Shown here: piece by piece, positions 7,004 through 14,660 of the stretch | Layout of the letters: each line of letters begins with the position of its first letter | Numbering within the stretch: the first letter of the stretch is position 1 | Assembly: GCA_009702305.1 (NCBI GenBank) | Contig: WLIH01000002.1 | Location: 1 to 18,503 of the forward strand | Source: Actinomycetota bacterium | GTDB lineage: Bacteria; Actinomycetota; Actinomycetes; Propionibacteriales; Nocardioidaceae | Length of the DNA: 18,503 nucleotides | Direction: 5' to 3' | Notes under the pieces: model-generated | Told to the model about the DNA's origin: nothing | Databases searched by the model: none | The model's input: the letters and a program-made list of their open reading frames with translations, nothing else | Position numbers and translations under genes: made by a program

Positions 7004-7044
7004 AACAAGAAGCCCCTGACCTGGAGTAATCGCAGGTCAGGGGC
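7004..7044 (-). terminator. Strong intrinsic terminator of tRNA-Ser, probably bidirectional
   Basis: A perfect 12-bp stem is formed by GCCCCTGACCTG (7012-7023) and CAGGTCAGGGGC (7033-7044) with a 9-base loop. Read on the minus strand it follows the tRNA 3' end by 10 bases and is followed by a T-rich run (TTCTTGTT, 7004-7011). On the plus strand it is followed by ACTTTCTTG, so it can also end transcription arriving from 6080-6917. CAAGAA (7006-7011) and TTCTTG (7048-7053) extend the dyad. Confidence 0.88.
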
Positions 7045-7054
7045 ACTTTCTTGC

Positions 7055-7144
7055 TGGCGGTGGCGGTGGGATTTGAACCCACGGTGGGTTTGACCCCACA
7101 CAACATTTCGAGTGTTGCACCTTCGGCCGCTCGGACACGCCACC
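7055..7144 (-). tRNA. tRNA-Ser (anticodon CGA)
   Basis: Read on the minus strand, the sequence folds as a class II tRNA. The acceptor stem is GGTGGCG (7144-7138) paired with CGCCACC (7065-7059). The anticodon arm is CAACA-CTCGAAA-TGTTG with anticodon CGA (7110-7108). There is a long variable arm as expected for serine, and a T arm GTGGG-TTCAAAT-CCCAC. The discriminator base is G and the CCA end is encoded (7057-7055). It decodes UCG serine codons, which are frequent in this GC-rich genome. A strong terminator follows at 7044-7004. Confidence 0.96.
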
Positions 7145-7201
7145 GCGGAGGAATGTACCGGAGCGGATCGGACGGGTGAAATCCGGTTCGGGGTCGGGGC
7201 G

Positions 7202-7220
7202 CAACGTCGCTGCAACGTGG
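7202..7220 (+). promoter_or_regulatory. Direct repeat CAACGTCG-N3-CAACGTGG upstream of the GAF regulator
   Basis: Two 8-base copies (7202-7209 and 7213-7220) repeat with an 11-base period, one turn of the helix. The same arrangement, CAACGTCG-N3-CAACGTCG, occurs at 8537-8555 before the aldehyde dehydrogenase. A shared spaced repeat in front of a regulator and its neighbour is the expected signature of the regulator's own operator. It lies about 90-105 bases before the regulator's ATG. Confidence 0.6.
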
Positions 7221-7272
7221 CCCGCGCGAGCCTGGCGGCGTCCTGTCGTGTGGCGTGCGCCACGCCGACCTG

Positions 7273-7301
7273 TTGTGAGGTGCCCTGCCGCGATGTCTAC
7301 T
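7273..7301 (+). promoter_or_regulatory. Promoter of the GAF regulator (TTGTGA-N17-TCTACT)
   Basis: TTGTGA (7273-7278) and TCTACT (7296-7301) are separated by 17 bases. The -10 ends 6 bases before the ATG at 7308, implying a leaderless transcript; no ribosome site is visible. A dyad, GTGGCG-TG-CGCCAC (7250-7263), lies just upstream of the -35 and is another possible protein site. Confidence 0.5.
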
Positions 7302-7307
7302 GGCTTC

Positions 7308-8513
7308 ATGGCACGTCGAGCGATGCGCGCGGAGGTGGCCGAGTCCTGGCAGCGCTCTGCCGCGGCCGGCGTCTCCACCGACGAGGTCGTGGCACCGATC
7401 GCCCTGAGCGAGCGCGACCTGCGCTCGCTGCGCCAGGCGCACCCGTTGTCGCGGATCTTCCCGCTGCTCGACGACGTGCTCGGGCAGGCGGTGCGCGACT
7501 GCGACGCGATGATGGCGATCTCCGACGCCACCGGCACCTTGCTCTGGGTGTGCGGTACGCCGGCCACGTTGCGCCAGGCGGAGAAGATCGGCTTCGTCGA
7601 GGGCAGCAACTGGGACGAGCGCCTGGCCGGCACCAACGCTCCCGGCCTGGCCCTGGCGACCAACCGCTCGGTCACGGTCACCCGCTCGGAGCACTTCCGC
7701 AGCAGCGTGCAGCCCTGGAGCTGTGCCGCGACCCCGATCCACGACCCGCGCACCTCGGAGCTGCTCGGTGTGCTCGACGTGACCGGCGGCGACCAGGTGG
7801 TCGTGCCCCAAACGCTGGCGATGGTGCGGGCGGCGGCCCGGATGGCGGAGGCCGAGCTCGCCCGCGACCTGCTCAGCCGACCCGCGCCGGCGACGCCGGT
7901 CTCCTCGGCGACCGGCCTGCGGGTGCTGCTCGAGTCGCTCGGACGCAGCGAGTCACTGGCGACCGTGGACGACGGCCGGGGCCAGGTGACGACCATCCGT
8001 CTCAGCCCGCGCCACAGTGAGATCCTGCTGCTGCTGGCCTCCTGCGGGCCTGGCCTGTCGGGAGACGAGCTGGCGGTCCTGCTCTACGAGGACGACGGTG
8101 CCTCCTCGACGCTGCGGGCCGAGCTCAACCGGCTGCGCCACCTGCTGGGCGAGCAGATGCTGCTCTCCCGCCCCTACCGGCTGGCCGCCTCCGTCACCGG
8201 CGACTGGCTCGCGGCCGAGGCGCAGCTGGCTGCCGGCGACCTGCGTGGCGCCATGCAGACCTATCGCGGCCCGGTGCTGCCCCGCTCGACAGCGCCGGGC
8301 GTCGTCCGCCTGCGCGAGAGCCTCGAAGCGTCCATGCGCCACAGCCTGCTGCGCAGCCGCGAAGCCGATCTGATGTCGACCTGGACCCGGTCGTCCTGGG
8401 GCCGTGACGACTACGAGATGTGGGTGGCGCAGCGCGCCGTGCTCGATCCGGCCTCGCCCATGACCGCGCTCGTCGAGGGCCAGATCGCCCGCCTCGACAA
8501 CGACCTGCGCTGA
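7308..8513 (+). CDS. GAF-domain transcriptional regulator (AcoR-type sensor half, winged-helix C-terminus)
   Basis: A 401-residue protein starting [17 protein letters not shown], the typical N-terminus of AcoR/acetoin-type activators. A GAF sensor domain spans roughly residues 50-175 ([18 protein letters not shown], then [19 protein letters not shown], then LGVLDVTGG). The C-terminal half lacks any Walker motif, so there is no sigma54-interacting AAA+ domain. Instead, around residues 230-300, [20 protein letters not shown] and [15 protein letters not shown] followed by RPYRL look like a winged helix of the OmpR/SARP kind. It should therefore act with ordinary sigma factors. The start at 7308 fits the promoter spacing; an in-frame ATG at 7293 is the alternative. 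It probably controls the downstream aldehyde dehydrogenase and itself through the shared CAACGT repeats. Its ligand may be an aldehyde, alcohol or acetoin-like molecule, which is inference. Confidence 0.9.
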   Translation: MARRAMRAEVAESWQRSAAAGVSTDEVVAPIALSERDLRSLRQAHPLSRIFPLLDDVLGQAVRDCDAMMAISDATGTLLWVCGTPATLRQAEKIGFVEGSNWDERLAGTNAPGLALATNRSVTVTRSEHFRSSVQPWSCAATPIHDPRTSELLGVLDVTGGDQVVVPQTLAMVRAAARMAEAELARDLLSRPAPATPVSSATGLRVLLESLGRSESLATVDDGRGQVTTIRLSPRHSEILLLLASCGPGLSGDELAVLLYEDDGASSTLRAELNRLRHLLGEQMLLSRPYRLAASVTGDWLAAEAQLAAGDLRGAMQTYRGPVLPRSTAPGVVRLRESLEASMRHSLLRSREADLMSTWTRSSWGRDDYEMWVAQRAVLDPASPMTALVEGQIARLDNDLR

Positions 8514-8536
8514 GATCCTCGCCCCTGGGTCACGGG

Positions 8537-8555
8537 CAACGTCGACGCAACGTCG
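8537..8555 (+). promoter_or_regulatory. Direct repeat CAACGTCG-N3-CAACGTCG, operator of the aldehyde dehydrogenase
   Basis: Two exact 8-base copies (8537-8544 and 8548-8555) with the same 11-base period as the pair at 7202-7220. They occupy the region where a -35 box would lie relative to the TACGGT -10 at 8563, and no -35 consensus is seen there. This suits an activator that replaces -35 contacts, or a repressor. Confidence 0.65.
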
Positions 8556-8562
8556 CGCTGCC

Positions 8563-8568
8563 TACGGT
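8563..8568 (+). promoter_or_regulatory. -10 box TACGGT of the aldehyde dehydrogenase operon
   Basis: TACGGT matches the TANNNT pattern. Transcription would start near 8575, giving a leader of about 42 bases that contains a good ribosome site, GAGGAG at 8605-8610, six bases before the ATG at 8617. Confidence 0.5.
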
Positions 8569-8616
8569 GTGAGCGCCGTCACAGTCGACGGCGACGCCGA
8601 CCACGAGGAGCACCCC

Positions 8617-10140
<1,524 letters not shown>

Positions 10141-10153
10141 GTTGGGGATCGAC

Positions 10154-10519
10154 ATGGTCGACGTGACCGGTGAGGCTGCGGAGATGATCCGCAGCCTCAC
10201 CGAGGCCAACGGTCCGGTGATGTTCCACCAGTCCGGCGGGTGCTGCGACGGCTCCTCGCCGATGTGCTACCCGGACGGCGACTTCCTGCTCGGCGACGCC
10301 GACGTGCACATCGGCGACCTCGACGTCGGCCTGGACCGGCCGGTGCCCGTGTGGATGTCGAAGGCGCAGTACGCCTACTGGTCGCACACCCATCTGACGA
10401 TCGATGTGGTCAAGGGTCGTGGTGCGGGCTTCTCGCTCGAGGCGCCGTACGGCGTGCGCTTCCTGATCAGGTCGCGCTTGATGACCGACGAGGAGACCAC
10501 TGCGGGTCTCGTCCCGTAA
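10154..10519 (+). CDS. DUF779 family protein
   Basis: A 121-residue protein. The ATG at 10154 is preferred over TTG at 10142 because GGGGA (10144-10148) lies five bases before it. The conserved core FHQSGGCCDGSSPMCY carries His25, Cys30, Cys31 and Cys38, a likely metal- or redox-active cluster. Further on are VWMSKAQYAYWSHTHL and VVKGRGAGFSLEAPYGVRFLIRSRL. The DUF779 family is regularly found directly after ExaC-type aldehyde dehydrogenases, as here (13 bases after its stop), so it probably helps the enzyme or its product, but its reaction is not established. It ends with TAA, the only such stop noted here, and its last 53 bases overlap the convergent TIGR03086 gene. Confidence 0.92.
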   Translation: MVDVTGEAAEMIRSLTEANGPVMFHQSGGCCDGSSPMCYPDGDFLLGDADVHIGDLDVGLDRPVPVWMSKAQYAYWSHTHLTIDVVKGRGAGFSLEAPYGVRFLIRSRLMTDEETTAGLVP

Positions 10520-11069
10520 GCCCGATCAGCCGGTCGAGGTCGGAGGTGCTCGCCCCGACCTCGACGGGCGGGCCGAAGAGCCCGCCATCGTCTGCCGGCC
10601 CGCCTTCCGGCGGCTCGAAGCTCGCCACGAACTCCGCGCATCGCTGGACCGACAGCGGGTCCGCCGGGTAGGTCCTGCCGGTCGCCACCGCGAGGTCCCA
10701 GCCGTGTACGACGACCTCGTCGATCGCGATGAGCGCGGCGACCGGCCCGGGCACCTCCACGGGGCCGGCCCAGGTCATGCCGTCGTACGCCGCCGGGTCC
10801 GTCCAGGCCTGCGCGAGCGCGTCCAGGTCGGCCGCCAGCTGGTCGCGCCAGCCGATGGCGAGCCCGGGCGACTCGCCTGGCTCGACGCCTCCGGTGGAAG
10901 CCTTGGTGGCGGCATCGGTGAAGGCGCGGGTCAGACCGACGACGTGGGCCAGCAGGTCGGCGACGGTGTACGCCGGGCACGGCGTCGGGTCGCCGAGCTG
11001 GTCGTCGCGGGTCGTGCTCGCCAGCAGAGCGAGGGTGCGGGTGGCCGGTGCGAGGTCGATGGTGTCCAT
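10467..11069 (-). CDS. TIGR03086 / mycothiol-dependent maleylpyruvate isomerase-like (DinB fold) protein
   Basis: A 200-residue protein; the start MDTIDLAPATRTL (ATG 11067-11069) was chosen because family members begin here. The N-terminal four-helix DinB-like domain contains DQLGDPTPCPAYTVADLLAHVVGL, with the first metal-ligand-type histidine in LLAH. The later motif VVHGWDLAVATG holds the second. The family end motif DRLIGLTGRDPQW is followed by nine extra residues. Such proteins bind a divalent metal and often use mycothiol, the actinobacterial thiol; the actual substrate here is unknown. Its 3' end runs antiparallel through the end of the DUF779 gene for 53 bases. No strong ribosome site is visible. 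Confidence 0.88.
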   Translation of the reverse strand: MDTIDLAPATRTLALLASTTRDDQLGDPTPCPAYTVADLLAHVVGLTRAFTDAATKASTGGVEPGESPGLAIGWRDQLAADLDALAQAWTDPAAYDGMTWAGPVEVPGPVAALIAIDEVVVHGWDLAVATGRTYPADPLSVQRCAEFVASFEPPEGGPADDGGLFGPPVEVGASTSDLDRLIGLTGRDPQWSPRRSSSAT

Positions 11070-11105
11070 GCAGGACCGACTCGGCGAACGCACCGAAGTC
11101 ATCGC

Positions 11106-11564
11106 CTACTCGACGACGACGGTGGCGGTGGCGCCCGTGATCTCGTCGCTGACGACGTAGCTGCCCGGCTCGTCGAAGCGGTACCACTCGTCGAGGCCGC
11201 CCATCACGGTGACGCTCGACAGCGTGCCGACCACGATCCCGTGGGGACCGCCGTCGGTCGACGTGAAGCGCACGATCCCGCCGACCGGGATGCTCGCGCC
11301 CTCGAGGTCGAAGCCGACGTCGTCGAGCGTGAGGGTGGCGTCGGGCGTGCCGGGGTCGTCGACCAGCACCGGGTCGGCGCTCGCCGGCGCGGGAGCCGAG
11401 GTCTCCTCGGTCGCCTCGACACCGTCGGTCGACTCGCCGGCGGAGGTGTCCGAGCTCGGCGAGCTGGACGAGCCCGACTCCGTAGCGTCGTCGCTCCCGC
11501 AGCCGCTCGCACCGAGCAGCAGGACGGTGGCGGTCAGCAGAGCGGCAGCGGTCCGAGAGGTCAT
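11106..11564 (-). CDS. Lipoprotein with cupredoxin-like domain lacking copper ligands
   Basis: A 152-residue protein. The start at ATG 11562-11564 (MTSRTAAALLTATVLLLG) is preferred because a TAGCGT box lies exactly 7 bases before it. A signal peptide ends in the lipobox G-A-S-G-C with Cys22. A Ser/Thr/Glu/Pro-rich linker (about 24-70) follows. The C-terminal 75 residues read like a plastocyanin-type beta sandwich (ATLTLDDVGFDLEGASIPVG, then IVRFTSTDGGPHGIVVG, then YRFDEPGSYVVSDEITGATATVVVE). One histidine (GPHGI) sits at the first copper-ligand position, but the expected later Cys, His and Met are absent. It is thus a membrane-anchored, probably copper-free, extracytoplasmic protein. Confidence 0.82.
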   Translation of the reverse strand: MTSRTAAALLTATVLLLGASGCGSDDATESGSSSSPSSDTSAGESTDGVEATEETSAPAPASADPVLVDDPGTPDATLTLDDVGFDLEGASIPVGGIVRFTSTDGGPHGIVVGTLSSVTVMGGLDEWYRFDEPGSYVVSDEITGATATVVVE

Positions 11565-11571
11565 GGCGACG

Positions 11572-11577
11572 ACGCTA
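11572..11577 (-). promoter_or_regulatory. -10 box TAGCGT of the lipoprotein gene (leaderless)
   Basis: On the minus strand TAGCGT ends 7 bases before the ATG at 11564, the same geometry as at 15361 and 12703. Transcription would begin at or next to the start codon. No ribosome site is visible. Confidence 0.55.
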
Positions 11578-11600
11578 CGGCCGCCGCCGCGCCACACCTA

Positions 11601-11616
11601 TGGCCCGAACGGGCCA
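11601..11616. repeat. Dyad TGGCCCG-AA-CGGGCCA between tadA and the lipoprotein gene
   Basis: Seven-base arms flank a 2-base centre. On the minus strand it lies 9 bases after the tadA stop and about 24 bases upstream of the lipoprotein -10. It could be an operator or a short GC hairpin ending tadA transcription; the 2-base centre is short for a hairpin, which favours a protein site. Confidence 0.5.
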
Positions 11617-11624
11617 CCCCACGA

Positions 11625-12080
11625 TCAGCGATGGTCGCGGAAGAAGCGGGTCAGCAGCTCGCCGGACTCCTGGGCGAGCACCCCGGTCAGCACCTGGGGT
11701 CGGTGGTTGAGGCGTCGGTCGCGCACCACGTCCCACAGGCTGCCGACCGCCCCGGCCTTGGGGTCATAGGCGCCGAACACGACCCGGTCGACCCGGGCCA
11801 GCACGGCGGCACCCGCGCACATCGTGCACGGCTCGAGCGTGACGACCAGGGTGCACCCCTCGAGCCGCCACTCGCCGCGCACGAGGGCGGCCTGGCGCAG
11901 CGCGACGACCTCCGCGTGCCCGGTCGGGTCGGCCTGGGCCTCGCGGATATTGCGACCACGGCCCACGACGGCACCGTCCGGGTCGACGACGACCGCGCCG
12001 ATCGGCACGTCGCCGGTCGCCAGCGCGGCACGCGCCTCATCCAGGGCAGCCTGCATCGGCTCCCGCCAGGGGGAGCTCAC
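11625..12080 (-). CDS. tadA: tRNA-specific adenosine deaminase / nucleoside deaminase (TadA)
   Basis: A 151-residue cytidine-deaminase-fold enzyme. The GTG start (12078-12080) overlaps the TGA of the upstream gene (GTGA). The zinc site is HAE (His55, catalytic Glu57) and PCTMC (Cys85, Cys88). The segment DVPIGAVVVDPDG and Asn44 in GRGRN are typical of TadA, which converts adenosine 34 to inosine in the anticodon of tRNA-Arg(ACG), allowing CGN decoding. The C-terminus has the expected FGAYDPKAGAVGSL and a final FF motif (TRFFRDHR). The adjacent upstream gene for the tRNA adenosine deaminase-associated protein strengthens the assignment. Another nucleoside deaminase role cannot be fully excluded. 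Confidence 0.93.
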   Translation of the reverse strand: MSSPWREPMQAALDEARAALATGDVPIGAVVVDPDGAVVGRGRNIREAQADPTGHAEVVALRQAALVRGEWRLEGCTLVVTLEPCTMCAGAAVLARVDRVVFGAYDPKAGAVGSLWDVVRDRRLNHRPQVLTGVLAQESGELLTRFFRDHR

Positions 12081-12565
12081 GCCGACGTGAGTCCGACCAG
12101 GTCGTCGAAGAGCTCGCCGAAGCCGAGCTGCGTCGCCACGTCCGAGAGCATCTCGTCGGGGTAGAGCTCGTCGTCGTCGAGCAGGACACCCAGGTCCATC
12201 GCGGCCATGCCGAGGTCGGCGAGCAGCTCGAGGTCGCCGGCCGGCACCTGGTCGTCGTCGTCCTCGTCGTCGATGGGGAGCCCCAGGAAGTCCAGCGCCG
12301 ATCCCGCGAGCTCGTAGGCCTGGGCCGCGCTCACGTCGGAGAGCAGCACCCGGGTGTGGGCACCGGCGACCCGCACGATCAGGAAGAAGTCCTCGTCGAC
12401 GGCGACCAGGCCGAGGGCGCCGCCGTCGCCCGGGAAGCGGCGCAGCGCGGTCGCCAGGGAGTCGACGTCGCCGAGGTGGTCGTGGGTCAGCTCCTCGACG
12501 GTCCAGACGCCTTCCTCGCGGTAGGCGGCCAGGGCGAAGTCGACGCTGTCGTCCGATCCGGTCAT
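12077..12565 (-). CDS. tRNA adenosine deaminase-associated protein
   Basis: A 162-residue acidic protein with an ATG at 12563-12565 and a good ribosome site (GGAGGA, 4 bases upstream on the minus strand). It begins VDFALAAYREEGVWTVEEL and continues SLATALRRFPGDGGALGLVAVDEDFFLIVRV. A run of Asp/Glu (DDEDDDD) precedes a C-terminal LADLGMAAMDLGVLLDDDELYPDEML. This is the actinobacterial family named for always sitting just upstream of tadA, as it does here with a 4-base overlap. The function is unproven; a partner or chaperone role for the deaminase is inferred from context. Confidence 0.92.
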   Translation of the reverse strand: MTGSDDSVDFALAAYREEGVWTVEELTHDHLGDVDSLATALRRFPGDGGALGLVAVDEDFFLIVRVAGAHTRVLLSDVSAAQAYELAGSALDFLGLPIDDEDDDDQVPAGDLELLADLGMAAMDLGVLLDDDELYPDEMLSDVATQLGFGELFDDLVGLTSA

Positions 12566-12610
12566 CTCGTCCTCCGCCCCGCTCGGTTCGTGGTCGTGCC
12601 CGTGATGTCA

Positions 12611-12626
12611 GGCCGACATGTCTGCC
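12611..12626. repeat. Near-palindrome GGCCGACATGTCTGCC in the divergent tadA/upp promoter region
   Basis: A 16-base dyad with one mismatch centred on ACATGT, 45 bases upstream of the tadA-associated gene and 90 bases upstream of upp. It has the form of a dimeric regulator site, but only one copy is seen. Confidence 0.35.
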
Positions 12627-12702
12627 CGTGACGACCTCAGCGTGACAGACCTGCTCGGCGCCGCCAACCCCTTTGCCCGGACCGTCGGATCCGAGCAGGC
12701 AC

Positions 12703-12708
12703 TAGGGT
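12703..12708 (+). promoter_or_regulatory. -10 box TAGGGT of upp (leaderless)
   Basis: TAGGGT ends 7 bases before the ATG at 12716, so the transcript probably starts at the initiation codon. No ribosome site precedes this start. A -35 is not clear. Confidence 0.55.
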
Positions 12709-12715
12709 TTCGCCC

Positions 12716-13357
12716 ATGCGCACCCAGGTCGTGGACCACCCGCTCGTCACCCACAAGCTCACGACGCTGCGCGACGAGCGCACCGACTCCCCGACCTTCC
12801 GGGCTCTCACCGACGAGCTGGTCACCCTGCTCGCCTACGAGGCCACCCGCGACGTGCGGGTCACCCCGGTCGACATCGTGACCCCGGTCGGCCCGACGAC
12901 CGGCGTCCGTCTCGACAGCCCCAAGCCGCTGGTGGTGCCGATCCTGCGCGCCGGTCTCGGGATGCTCGACGGCATGATGCGCCTGCTCCCGACCGCCGAG
13001 GTCGGCTTCCTCGGCATGGTGCGCAACGAGGAGACCCTCGCCGCGTCGACGTACGCCGAGCGCCTGCCCGACGACCTCTCGGGTCGTCAGTGCTACGTGC
13101 TCGACCCGATGCTGGCGACGGGTGGCACCCTGGCCGCGGCGATCCGCTTCCTCACCGACCGCGGCGCCGACCACATCACGGCGATCTGCTTGTTGGCCGC
13201 ACCCGAGGGCTGCGCCCGCCTCGAGCAGGAGCTCACCGACCTCGACGTGCCGGTCACGGTCGTCACCGCGGCGATGGACGAGCGGCTCAACGACAAGGGC
13301 TACATCGTCCCCGGTCTGGGCGACGCAGGCGACCGCCTCTACGGCATCGCGGGCTGA
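12716..13357 (+). CDS. upp: Uracil phosphoribosyltransferase
   Basis: A 213-residue enzyme of standard length that converts uracil and PRPP to UMP in pyrimidine salvage. It begins [20 protein letters not shown], as usual for Upp. The PRPP-binding loop is [18 protein letters not shown], preceded by the conserved [14 protein letters not shown]. The uracil-binding end is [24 protein letters not shown]. It stands as a single gene with an apparently leaderless promoter, divergent from the tadA pair and followed after 34 bases by the kinase start. Confidence 0.97.
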   Translation: MRTQVVDHPLVTHKLTTLRDERTDSPTFRALTDELVTLLAYEATRDVRVTPVDIVTPVGPTTGVRLDSPKPLVVPILRAGLGMLDGMMRLLPTAEVGFLGMVRNEETLAASTYAERLPDDLSGRQCYVLDPMLATGGTLAAAIRFLTDRGADHITAICLLAAPEGCARLEQELTDLDVPVTVVTAAMDERLNDKGYIVPGLGDAGDRLYGIAG

Positions 13358-13362
13358 GGCGG

Positions 13363-13389
13363 GCTCACCGCAGCCTCGCTACGGTGAGC
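13363..13389 (+). promoter_or_regulatory. Dyad GCTCACCG-N11-CGGTGAGC overlapping the -10 of the kinase operon
   Basis: Arms at 13363-13370 and 13382-13389 are perfect complements. The right arm overlaps the -10 candidate TACGGT (13380-13385), which ends 6 bases before the GTG start at 13392. It could be an operator for autoregulation, or the terminator hairpin of upp. Confidence 0.5.
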
Positions 13390-13391
13390 AC

Positions 13392-14660
13392 GTGAGGGCC
13401 GTCGCGCTGGACCGGATCTGGCTGCGACCGCGCCCGAGCGCCCGGCAGCGTCGGGTCGACCTCGTGGGCGCCGTGCTCGCGGCGGCGGTGTCGCTGCTCG
13501 TCGTCGAGCTCTACCGCAGCGCCTTCGGCGCCGAGATGGGCTGGCGCGGGGTCGAGGCCTACCTGTGGTTCGGCCTCGGGGGCCTGGTGCTGGCGGGACG
13601 ACGCAGCCATCCCCTGCTCTCGCTGGCCGTGCAGTCGGCGATCTTCATCGTGGTGGGCGAGCGCCTCGGCGTGCTGGGGGCGACGTTCCCGATCCAGATG
13701 ATCCTCTTCGCCGGCCTGTACGCCGCGTGGGCGTGGTCGCGCCACCCGCGCGCGCTGTATGCCGTCACGGCCGCCGTGCTCGCGGCGATGTTCGGCTGGC
13801 TGCTCTTCAGGCTGCTGGAGCCCGGCGGGTTGCCGACCGCCGACCAGGGCGGCCGTCTCGACCCGGCCGGCTCGGCGCTGGCCTACGGCCTGATGATCAA
13901 CCTCGTCTACTTCCTCGGTGCGATCGCCTGGGGCCACGTCGCCTGGCGCGGGGCCCGCGAGCGGATGGCGGCCGAGCACCAGACAGCCCTCGAGCTCGCC
14001 CTGGTCGAGCAGCAGCAGGCCCGGGCGATCTCCGAGGAGCGGGTCCGGATCGCGCGCGACCTGCACGACGTCGTCGCCCACCACGTCAGCGGCATGGGGG
14101 TGCAGGCGGCGGGCGCCCAGCGGATGCTGTCGCTCGACCCCGACGCTGCCCGCGAGGCACTCGGCACCATCGCCGCATCGTCGCGCACGGCTGTCAGCCA
14201 GATGCACGAGCTGGTCCACCTGCTCCGCGAGCCGGGCGCCGAGTCGTCCGGCCGCGCACCCCAGCCCGGGCTGGAGGACCTGGCGCTGCTGGCCGACACG
14301 GACGGGCAGCCGGTGGTCGAGCACCGCGTGGTCGGGGCGGCCTTCGCCGTGCCCCCGACGACGTCGCTCTCGCTCTTCCGGATCGCGCAGGAGGCGATCA
14401 CCAACGTGCGCCGCCACGCCGGTGCCCGGCATGCGTCGATCGTGCTGCGCTACCTCGACACCCCGCGCGCCGTCGAGGTCGAGGTCGTCGACGACGGACG
14501 CGGAGCATCGGCGGCGGTGTCCGGCTCGGGCGAGTCCGGCGGCTACGGCCTGACCGGCATCCGCGAGCGAGCAGCCCTGCACCGGGGCGAGACCGAGATC
14601 GGCTCGCGACCTGCCGGGGGGTTCCGGGTGCGCGTGCGGATCCCCGTGAGCGACGCATGA
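13392..14660 (+). CDS. NarL-type sensor histidine kinase
   Basis: A 422-residue membrane kinase. The GTG at 13392 (VRAVALDRIWLRP) is chosen because it follows the TACGGT box and the upstream frame overlaps upp. The N-terminal 200 residues hold about five or six membrane segments (for example VDLVGAVLAAAVSLLVVEL and FPIQMILFAGLYAAWAW). A coiled linker (AEHQTALELALVEQQQARAI) leads to the HisKA_3 box ERVRIARDLHDVVAHHVSG with phospho-acceptor His225. The HATPase part has the N-box IAQEAITNVRRHA and G-boxes VDDGRGA and GYGLTGIRERA. It should autophosphorylate and pass phosphate to the coupled response regulator (ATGA overlap). The signal is unknown; there is no large extracytoplasmic sensor domain, which suggests sensing within or near the membrane. 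Confidence 0.95.
   Translation: MRAVALDRIWLRPRPSARQRRVDLVGAVLAAAVSLLVVELYRSAFGAEMGWRGVEAYLWFGLGGLVLAGRRSHPLLSLAVQSAIFIVVGERLGVLGATFPIQMILFAGLYAAWAWSRHPRALYAVTAAVLAAMFGWLLFRLLEPGGLPTADQGGRLDPAGSALAYGLMINLVYFLGAIAWGHVAWRGARERMAAEHQTALELALVEQQQARAISEERVRIARDLHDVVAHHVSGMGVQAAGAQRMLSLDPDAAREALGTIAASSRTAVSQMHELVHLLREPGAESSGRAPQPGLEDLALLADTDGQPVVEHRVVGAAFAVPPTTSLSLFRIAQEAITNVRRHAGARHASIVLRYLDTPRAVEVEVVDDGRGASAAVSGSGESGGYGLTGIRERAALHRGETEIGSRPAGGFRVRVRIPVSDA

Noticed and set aside
5857..7029. 390-residue Pro/Ser/Thr-rich plus frame over the Rmf-like and DUF3841-like region
   Set aside because: Its composition is typical of an out-of-frame reading of C-rich codons and it overlaps two frames with real protein character.
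5960..7060. Attachment site of an integrated element at the tRNA-Ser 3' end
   Set aside because: I searched for a second copy of the tRNA 3' sequence on the far side of the accessory patch and saw none; no integrase is present in the window.
12716..13357. Longer start for upp using upstream ATG at 12618
   Set aside because: That ATG is in the same or another frame with non-Upp sequence before the conserved [10 protein letters not shown] start, and the TAGGGT box fits 12716.
13365..14582. Minus-strand 405-residue frame opposite the histidine kinase
   Set aside because: No motifs and biased composition; the kinase frame shows H, N and G boxes.
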